Of a stretch of DNA of 64,000 nucleotides, positions 56,801 through 64,000 are shown piece by piece. The translations under genes and the position numbers were made by a program. The stretch is taken from assembly GCA_026929865.2 (NCBI GenBank), contig CM049416.1, positions 14,734,501 to 14,798,500 of the forward strand, in the 5' to 3' direction. The notes beneath the pieces were generated by a model, which saw only the letters and a program-made list of their open reading frames with translations, did no database searches and was not told where the DNA came from. Each line of letters starts with the position of its first letter. The first letter of the stretch is position 1. The stretch is from Hyperoplus lanceolatus (Eukaryota > Chordata > Actinopteri > Uranoscopiformes > Ammodytidae).

Positions 56801-59800
56801 TCGCCACACTGGCCATCACCACTCTGCTGAAGACCGGCAGCGAGGGCAGCGTGGACCGACTCATGAAACAGATCTCCTCCTTTGTCTCCGAGATCTCCGA
56901 CGAGTTCAAGGTCAGGAGCTTTGCTTTTAGTTTAGTTTCAACATGTGTTTGATAGCACAGCCCCCCCCTCCACACAGACAACAAGAGTGTCATTGTTCTA
57001 TGGCTGACATTTGTATTGGCATTGTGCTCGTCTACTCCAGGTGGTGGTGGTGCAGGCCATCAGTGCTCTGTGCCAGAAGTATCCCAGAAAGCACAGCGTC
57101 ATGATGAACTTCCTGTCCAACATGCTCAGAGACGATGTAAGTTGATCATTGACAGGCCACTGACAAATGATGACAAATCAAAATATTAACTCTAAACCCC
57201 ATTAATAAAATAATTGCTAAATGAGTAAAAGTGACTATAAAAGCCTGAAAATTATGAATTAATTTTTTTTTTAATAAAATTTTAATGTTGTAAAAACAAG
57301 TAAAAGAAAATATAATAAAATAGAAAGATTGTTAAACAGGTAAAAAGGAAATATTATTAAGGTCAGTAAATGAAACTAAATTGAAAGCCAAACTAAAGAA
57401 GTGAGTCTTGAGTCTTCTTTAAAAATCTGATGATGAATAAGCATACATCAATGTTGCGTTCTACTACCTCTCCCCTCCCTGCAGGGCGGTTTTGAGTACA
57501 AGCGGGCCATCGTGGACTGCATCATCAGCATCATCGAGGAGAACCCGGAGAGCAAAGAGACGGGCCTGGCTCACCTGTGTGAGTTCATTGAGGACTGTGA
57601 GCACACGGTGCTGGCCACAAAGATCCTTCACCTGCTGGGCAAAGAGGGACCACGCACGCCACAACCCTCCAAGTACATCCGCTTCATCTTCAACAGGGTG
57701 GTGCTGGAGAGTGAGGCCGTCCGGGCAGGTAAAAATGTCAATGTAACTAGGGCTGCAACTAACGATTATTTTGATAATCGATTAATTTGTCGATTATTTT
57801 CTCGATTAATCGATTATTAAGCGATTAGTGTTTTGGTCCGTAAAATGTCAGAAAATGGTGAACAATTTTGATAAATTTCCCAAAGCCCATGTTGACGTCC
57901 TCAAATGTATTGTTATGTCCAAAATACACAGATATTTCAGTTTACTGTCAGAAGCTGAAATCAGAGAATTTGGAATTTTTTTATAAAAAAATTGCTCAAA
58001 ACAATTAATCGATTATCAAAATAGTTGCTGATTTTTTTAATAATCGATTTATAATCGATTTGTCGATTAATCGTTGCAGCTCTAAATGTAACCAACCATT
58101 GTCTAATACTTAACTCAACTTCACCTAAACTGGATACCGGTTTTTCCTTTGTACCACCGCCATTCATTTGCCTGTCTTATGTCAGCACTTGCTCTCTGCA
58201 TTCAAGTTAAAACACTTGTTTATTTCTCTAACCTTTAGCTGCAGTCAGCGCTCTGGCCAAGTTTGGAGCTCAGAATGATGATCTGCTGCCGAGCGTTCTG
58301 GTTCTCATGCAGAGGTAGGCAAACTCATTTACCTTTTTTAAAATGTTATTTTTTTTTATTGTATGCCAGAGTGCAGACTTAGACTTTGATAGCTTTATTG
58401 TCCTTCAACTGTACATTGCACATATGAACAAAATGTTGTTCCACTGGCTCACAAATAATGCCCTTACTAAAACAAGGAAGATGAATGCAAATGCTACAAA
58501 AATGCTAATGGTAAAATTTACATTAAAATATTGCACTAAAAAGGAGTTTCTAAGTGGCATATCAACATTTATATTGCACAAGTTGCATTTGTCTAATGCC
58601 CCATAGGAATATTGCAGATAGTTCGGTTCACAAGGGGCATTTACATTACATTTTTCTGTTAAAAATATAAAGGGAACACTGGTTAAATGATTGAGACACC
58701 TTTACTGATATGTTCTATCCTATACATTTGTGTTTGAATGAGTATGTGCTGAATTGTTACTTTAACAAAAGGTGTCTGTTCTCATAGGTGCATGATGGAC
58801 AGTGATGATGAAGTGCGTGACAGAGCCACTTTCTACATGAACGTGCTGCAGCAGAAGCAGAAGGCTCTGAATGCTGCCTACATCTTTAACGGTAAAGAGT
58901 CACTGTCGCTCTCCTGCCAGGCAGCTCTCTGGGCAAACACTCTGCAGACAATCTCAAAAAGGTCAAGCATTCACGTCTTTTCTTCTTGTGTGTTGCTCTC
59001 AGGTCTGTCTGTGTCCATCCCCGGCCTGGAGAAGTCCCTGCACCAGTACACTCTGGAGCCCACGGAGAAGCCTTTCGACATGAAGAGCGTCCCTCTGGTC
59101 ACCACTCCAATCTCAGAACAGAAAACAGGTACGACCACAAAGCTAGTAATACAACGGTTCAGGGTTTCACTATCATGGTATTTTGAGATTTGTGGAGTGT
59201 CAGCTGATGTTTTTTTTTTTTTTTTTTTTTTTTTTCAGAAATGGCCCCCATCGCTACCAGCAAACTGCCAGAGAAGTTGGCCCCATCGCGCCAAGACATT
59301 TATCAGGGTAAGATTGTAAACAGTGTTCGTCAACAGGTCCAATATGAGTGGAATGGAATGATATCCCCCTTCATACCCTGTCATGATATAATACCAGACC
59401 TTTGTTTTAGTCTTACTCTGCTTTTCTGTTCCCTTCTCAGAACAACTGGCGGCCGTCCCAGAGTTCCAGGGTCTGGGCCCGCTCTTCAAGTCCTCGGACC
59501 AGGTGCAGCTGACGGAGGCTGAGACAGAATACGTGGTGCGCTGCATCAAACACACCTTCTCCAGACACATGGTGTTCCAGTTCGACTGCACAAACACTCT
59601 CAACGACCAGCTACTGCAGAAGGTACCGGATGGACATTTTCTTTGTTTTTATGCTTTGTTTTTTAGCTGGAGATTTCAGTTTGATGTTTTACTGTCATTC
59701 TTAATTTGGACTATTGATCCTTCTTGGCTGCGAAAAACAAAACAATTTAAAGGTGGAGTCAGCGATTCTAGTCAATGCTTGTTGTCAAAAATTACTTTGT

Positions 59801-61858
59801 CAAAATCAGGGAGAATCTCCTCACAATCCGCTACCAGTATGTACTGTGTGTTAACTGAAAACAAAACTGAGCTCTTTAAAAAGGCTGTTAAACAAAGGGT
59901 ATGTTAACCAGGGGGGGGGGCATTGTAGCTAGCAACATGCCCATTTACAGAGCCTAGACTTAGTATAAACACAGATGATCGTGAGGGCATATTCACTGAT
60001 TTTGGAATAAAGTCATTTTGACAACAAGCGTTCTCCAGAATCTCTGACTCCGCCTTTTTAAAAGAGTGACACAGAATTTATAATTGTTGACAGATAACAT
60101 AACATAGCAGCAGTAGCTATACTAAAACAAGTTGAGTTGAACATATTGTATTGCTCTTTGCGTCAGGTCTTAGTGCAGATGGAGCCATCGGAGTCCTACG
60201 AGGTGTTGAACTACATCCCGGCCCAGAACCTCCCCTACAGTCAGCCTGGCTCCTGCTACACTCTGGTGGGACTGCCTGATGACGACCCTACCGCTGGTAC
60301 GAACAATGCACTGCTATTTGATTAGATCGGAAAGAAAACAAATATTGTTTCTATCTAATCAAAGTGCAAAAATAGTTAATAGTTTAAGGTTAAGAAAAAA
60401 AAAGCAGCTAATTGTGCGACAGAGACACATAGCATTGAAGAAGGTTTAAGGCAATTGTTTTTACACGTGTCCCGTCTGTCCACAGTGTCTTGTACATTCA
60501 GTTGTACTATGAAGTACCTGGTCAGAGACTGCGACCCCAACACAGGAGAGCCGGACGATGACGGTTATGACGACGAGTATGTGGTACGTAAGCAAACGGC
60601 ATATCCAATAGCTATGAAGAAAAGGAAGAAAACAAAGAGTATTTTCATCAGTGTGAAACTCTATTCTTCCTCTCATCCCTCCATCTTTCTGGCATCCCTT
60701 CCCTTCTCATTGTCTTCAGCTGGAGGATCTGGAGGTGACGGTGGCCGACCACATCCAGAAGGTTCTCAAACCAAACTTTGGAGCGGCGTGGGACGAAGTG
60801 GGAGATGAGTTTGAGAAGGAAGAGACTTTTGCCCTGTCGTCTGTACGGACACTGGACGGTACGCAAGAAGACAGAAATAATCAATGCACTCGGTTAAAAT
60901 TTAAAGACAAATCTGAAGGTCCAGATTTATTTCTTAAAATAGATCAAATAGACGAGTTGTCTATAAGTTGAATTTTCAGTATTCAGTGATGGTTCACAGT
61001 CTGGATTGATGCAATTTGTGAAGCAATGACATTTTTGGTTTTAAGCAGTGACTGACTCTCAATGCTGTGTTTTCTCCTTTGTACAGAGGCGGTGGGTAAC
61101 ATCATCAGCTTCCTGGGAATGCAGCCATGTGAGCGCTCGGACAAAGTCCCCGAAAACAAGAACTCACACGTCCTCTTCCTCGCCGGTAGGTGTCGCATAG
61201 CAGCATGGTGGTGGTCACCTTTCATTTATGCATATTTTCCTCAATATACAAATCGTTTAAAGTTGTACTCTGCCTGAAATGTAGCGCTGCCTGTATTCAA
61301 GATCAAGTTGTCTCTGGTTATTTGAAGACACCAAATTCCATAGTAAATTTAGATTTTTGTGGATTCCAAATAACAATACTAAATTAAGAATGTCTTCATT
61401 TTAAGTTCTTAATTAATTAAAGTAGCTACAAGGAACTTTCCTATGATGATCATAAAAGACATGTAACAGCAAACAAGACCATCAGTGCAAGGAATGCTAT
61501 TTGATAAAGATTTTCTTAATGCCTTATGTCACCCAGGAACAACAGCTGGTGTAGTTAAAACACTACTCTCCTTGTAGGCACTTAAAAATCATTTGCAAAC
61601 ATTTTCTCTAAAACATGATACTGTTAAACACACTGTACCGTATCCAAATTGTGTATAAACTAACCCACTTCATTGACATGCCTGGTTAAAGCAGCAGTGT
61701 TGCTAACATCCCTCCCTCTCCTCTCAGGTGTGTTTCGGGGCAGTCATGATGTGCTGGTGCGTGCTCGCCTGGCACTGGCAGACGGTGTCACCATGCAGGT
61801 GACTGTACGCAGCAGTGAAGAGACGGTGGTCGACGTCATCCTAGCTTCCGTGGGCTAA
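53839..61858 (+). CDS. copg2: Coatomer subunit gamma-2 (COPI coat)
   Basis: A complete gene of 24 coding exons (873 residues; human COPG2 is 871). Exons: 53839-53875, 54395-54447, 54577-54657, 54784-54855, 55010-55089, 55305-55380, 55526-55618, 55723-55809, 55927-56084, 56183-56316, 56428-56495, 56722-56910, 57041-57136, 57485-57728, 58239-58314, 58788-58891, 59003-59128, 59239-59307, 59441-59622, 60167-60296, 60486-60583, 60720-60858, 61087-61185, 61728-61858. The N-terminal two thirds is the alpha-solenoid adaptin-like trunk; the last 270 residues are the gamma appendage, ending DVILASVG. Gamma-COP is part of the COPI F-subcomplex, binds p23/dilysine cargo tails and ArfGAP, and acts in Golgi-to-ER vesicle transport. 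The start [20 protein letters not shown] and QTLRRMCYL favour COPG2 over COPG1 ([20 protein letters not shown]). The tail-to-tail mest neighbour supports this. Confidence 0.96.
57748..58084. mobile_element. hAT-type MITE in copg2 intron
   Basis: The ends are TAGGGCTGCAACTAACGATT and taatcgttgcagctcta, with long inverted repeats of ATCGATTAAT-like words. The flanking 8 bp AATGTAAC is present at both borders (57740-57747 and 58085-58092). An 8-bp target duplication with these tips indicates a hAT-derived non-autonomous element of 337 bp. Confidence 0.88.
59747..60061. mobile_element. TTAA-type MITE, family 1, copy 4
   Basis: TTAAAGGTGGAGTCAGCGAT at the left and gaatctctgactccgccttttTAA at the right, with tgttgtcaaaa / tttgacaacaag inner ends. 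It lies in the copg2 intron 59623-60166. Confidence 0.8.
61417..61585. mobile_element. TTAA-type MITE, family 2, copy 3 (opposite orientation)
   Basis: Starts TTAAAGTAGCTACAAGGAAC, contains gaccatcagtgcaaggaatg and ttttcttaatgcc, and ends ctccttgtaggcacTTAA. This is the complement of copy 13384-13648. It lies in the last copg2 intron. Confidence 0.72.
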
Positions 61859-62088
61859 AGCGCTTTGTGCCAATGCCGATCACAAGATCTTTTCCCACAG
61901 CTCTTAAAAATGTAATAAATGTATAATTATACTATGGTTATCATGCTGACACCATCCAACCCTGAAAAAACAACACAAATGTTTTATTTACTTCTAGTGT
62001 ATCAACTTTAACGTGTGTCTTCGCTTTGTACTTTCTGCTGGTCCTCATTGTTTTCTGTGCAGTAAGAATATTCTTCTTTCACATCTTC

Positions 62089-62094
62089 AATAAA
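62089..62094 (+). terminator. copg2 poly(A) signal
   Basis: AATAAA 231 bp after the stop, followed by a T-rich tract beginning at 62126. Confidence 0.75.
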
Positions 62095-62125
62095 CTGTCA
62101 AAGTAAATCAGCTGTCATGACACTG

Positions 62126-62151
62126 TTTTTTTTTTTTTTTTTTTTTTTTTT
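62126..62151. repeat. Poly-T tract (poly-A on the - strand) between convergent 3' ends
   Basis: 26 T residues. On the - strand it is an A-run about 13 bp after the mest AATAAA, where cleavage would be expected; on the + strand it is the T-rich region after the copg2 signal. Confidence 0.9.
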
Positions 62152-62163
62152 AACTTAACTAGT

Positions 62164-62169
62164 TTTATT
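62164..62169 (-). terminator. mest poly(A) signal
   Basis: AATAAA on the - strand, about 390 bp downstream of the mest stop codon. Only 69 bp separate it from the copg2 signal. Confidence 0.65.
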
Positions 62170-62557
62170 TGAACAAAAGATTGTTTTTCATTGTCATCAA
62201 CGGAAATGTAGAAAATCATACCAAAATTCAGTTAGTGCCGTTGATCGCAGGACTAAACAACTGGCAGAAAATGGAGGGAATCAAAACAGTGTCCCTCAGA
62301 TAAGGTCAGTTATCACACAAAGTATCATGCTTCCATACATGAACACTGTCACAATCAGGTAAGGAAGTTGCATAGAGAGAAATTAATATTTCTATATCAC
62401 ATTTTACATGAGTAAGTTGAAATTCAAGTTGTTCTAAGCTTCATCAATCATGATTTCATCTCAAACTGATTCAGTGTCATTAATCACTTTTGAAGTGTTG
62501 CTACAGAACATGATGGCTCAAACAGCTTCTGACTAAGCCATTGCATTGGGTCTCATA

Positions 62558-64000
62558 TCAGAAAGAGTGAATGAAATTGAGATATGCGTTGAGGAAGCCG
62601 GTGGGGTCTTCAAGCTGAGGGTAGTGACTGATGTGTTCGTCCAAAACGGTGAATGTGGACCTCCGGACCAGCTTCCTACAGGAAACAAAGATACACAAAT
62701 GATGTTGCAAGACTTTGAATAACGATACATACCACCATTTTATCTAAGTGGCTAACAAAAACTGGAGGAGAACTTTTTTTTAGAGAAGGTGGACAGGACA
62801 TGCAAACTTCAGTATTAAAGCTTTATTGTCGTTCAAGCAATATGCAGAAAACACAAGATTTGAACCAAGTACTGAATCTTTCTGACTATATCATACAAAA
62901 ACAGAATAATCCCATCTGTGGTCACTTGCACACTTGTCCAAAGGCTCCAGCTTTAATTCCAGCCTAAAACCATTTTTTTTGAACAATTGTAAAATGGTGG
63001 TGGAGTGTAAAAGGCAATGTCGGAAGCTGAGTGTGTTACAGATAATCTGATGTGTGGGTTTAAGATATCTGAGGCGGGGTCACTCACTGGTAAAGGCGGA
63101 TGAACTGGGGATGAGGGTTGACTGGGTCCAGGGGGCCATAGATCATGTGCACTGAAAGATAGAGAGGGATGAGAGGAGGAAGACTATGTTCTTAAAGGAT
63201 GATGGCTCAAATTGGCAGATAAGAGCAACATACATTTTACAAATAAAAATAATAACGGTAACACTTTACAATAGTCGCACACGATCTCTGACTTTAACAC
63301 ACAACAAGTGGGTCTGCAGGCCGTTCACTATCAGATAGTGTGTGTGTGTGTGTGTGAATGCCTGGTGTTGTGTTAACTTTATATATATTGTTAATTTAAA
63401 CCTGACTCTCCCTCCCGTTCTCTCTCTCCCCCTCTCTCTCTCTCTTCTCCCTCTCTCCCTCCATTGTTTATTTTTTGTTTTATTTGTTTAAACTTACAAT
63501 AACTAATTGTTTTTGGCCACTTGGGGGCAGCAGCGGTTATCACACCACTGACATGCTATTACCATTTATGCTTGCATGAAAAAATGGTTGGCAAACATTA
63601 ACATTAGCTTCATTTTGAGTTGTGTTTCTGTCTAAGGGACCGACCCCTTGAATCTTTTACATTTCCTTAATAAATACAGTATGAGATGATTCAGATGAAT
63701 CAGCTCAGAAATCCTGACTAATGCCTTTTAGCTGTATTTGACACGCACGTCCCTACCCCCAACTCATCCCCCTCCCCTAGGCTCCGAGCTCTGAATCACA
63801 GATGGGCCTACAAGCCTTCTCGTCCCAGGCTAAGCAGCTTAGCATCAGTCCAGGCTGCGGGGTTAATACACCTCAAGGAAGTGTTTATTCTTCGCCATGG
63901 ATGGAGTCATTTATTAATTTATTTGTTTATTTTTAATAACCACGCACATCACTGTGAAACAAGCCAACTGTGGACTTACGTGGGACGAAGGTGGACGTGA
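62558..64000 (-). CDS. mest: Mesoderm-specific transcript homologue (alpha/beta hydrolase), last three exons, 5' part outside
   Basis: Exons on the - strand: 64000-63980 (cut by the window edge), 63151-63088 and 62675-62558, each with standard splice sites. They encode ...[26 protein letters not shown] and [20 protein letters not shown], ending FIHSF. The GPLDPVNP and [13 protein letters not shown]-type motifs are those of MEST/PEG1, an ER-membrane-associated alpha/beta-hydrolase-fold protein related to epoxide hydrolases. The His in HISHYP is the catalytic-triad His position of the fold. The gene is imprinted in mammals and linked to adipocyte growth; no imprinting is expected in fish. It converges on copg2 as in mammals. 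Confidence 0.93.
62676..63979 (-). other. mest introns in the window
   Basis: 62676-63087 and 63152-63979. The second contains a short TG run (63338-63356) and CT-rich sequence (63405-63460); no microRNA-like or coding structure was recognised. Confidence 0.5.

Noticed and set aside
53839-61858. copg1 instead of copg2
   Set aside because: The N-terminus ([17 protein letters not shown]) and the convergent mest gene fit COPG2. The two paralogues are close, so a small doubt remains.

Overview
This is vertebrate nuclear DNA, almost certainly from a teleost fish. The evidence is multi-exon genes with GT-AG introns, long CA/GT and CT microsatellites, Tc1-type transposons, many small TTAA- or 8-bp-TSD MITEs, and the products encoded. 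I recognise four protein genes. Three lie on the + strand: a collagen VII gene (5' end outside the window), a urocortin-3-like neuropeptide gene, and copg2 (coatomer gamma-2, complete, 24 coding exons). The 3' end of mest is on the - strand. No bacterial or viral gene systems, CRISPR arrays or tRNAs were seen.

Layout. 579-46125 is the collagen VII-like gene, with 102 coding exons that all keep frame: fibronectin-III repeats (579-5656), a Thr/Pro-rich linker (6043-6300), a von Willebrand A domain (6933-9445), a first triple-helical region (9765-24604, about 667 residues), a very long non-collagenous hinge (24692-36063, about 479 residues in 16 exons), a second triple-helical region (36171-43454, about 445 residues) and an NC2 region ending in a Kunitz domain (43548-46125). 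46126-50798 is intergenic. 50812-51291 encodes the urocortin precursor. 53839-61858 is copg2, and mest enters from the right edge with its stop at 62558-62560. copg2 and mest converge; their poly(A) signals lie about 70 bp apart.

Collagen VII builds anchoring fibrils beneath epithelia. The urocortin precursor yields a secreted, amidated peptide hormone, copg2 is a COPI coat subunit, and mest is an alpha/beta-hydrolase-fold protein. They share no pathway; the order is of interest as synteny. COL7A1-UCN2 (human 3p21) and COPG2-MEST (human 7q32, imprinted in mammals) are two separate mammalian neighbourhoods that are joined here.

The introns are rich in mobile DNA. There are two Tc1-like elements that have each become fold-backs (15855-17498, 29059-30458), several TTAA-flanked MITE families, a hAT MITE with a perfect 8-bp target duplication (57748-58084), and a nested insertion complex at 33658-35480 holding a hAT-like element, an LTR-like element and a fragment of 28S rRNA. 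The most unusual coding feature is the expanded hinge of the collagen. It is charged, partly glycosylatable, carries a candidate furin site, and ends in a 137-codon Glu/Arg-rich exon apparently grown from a GA-rich simple repeat. Comparisons with mammalian proteins are from memory; no database search was run.
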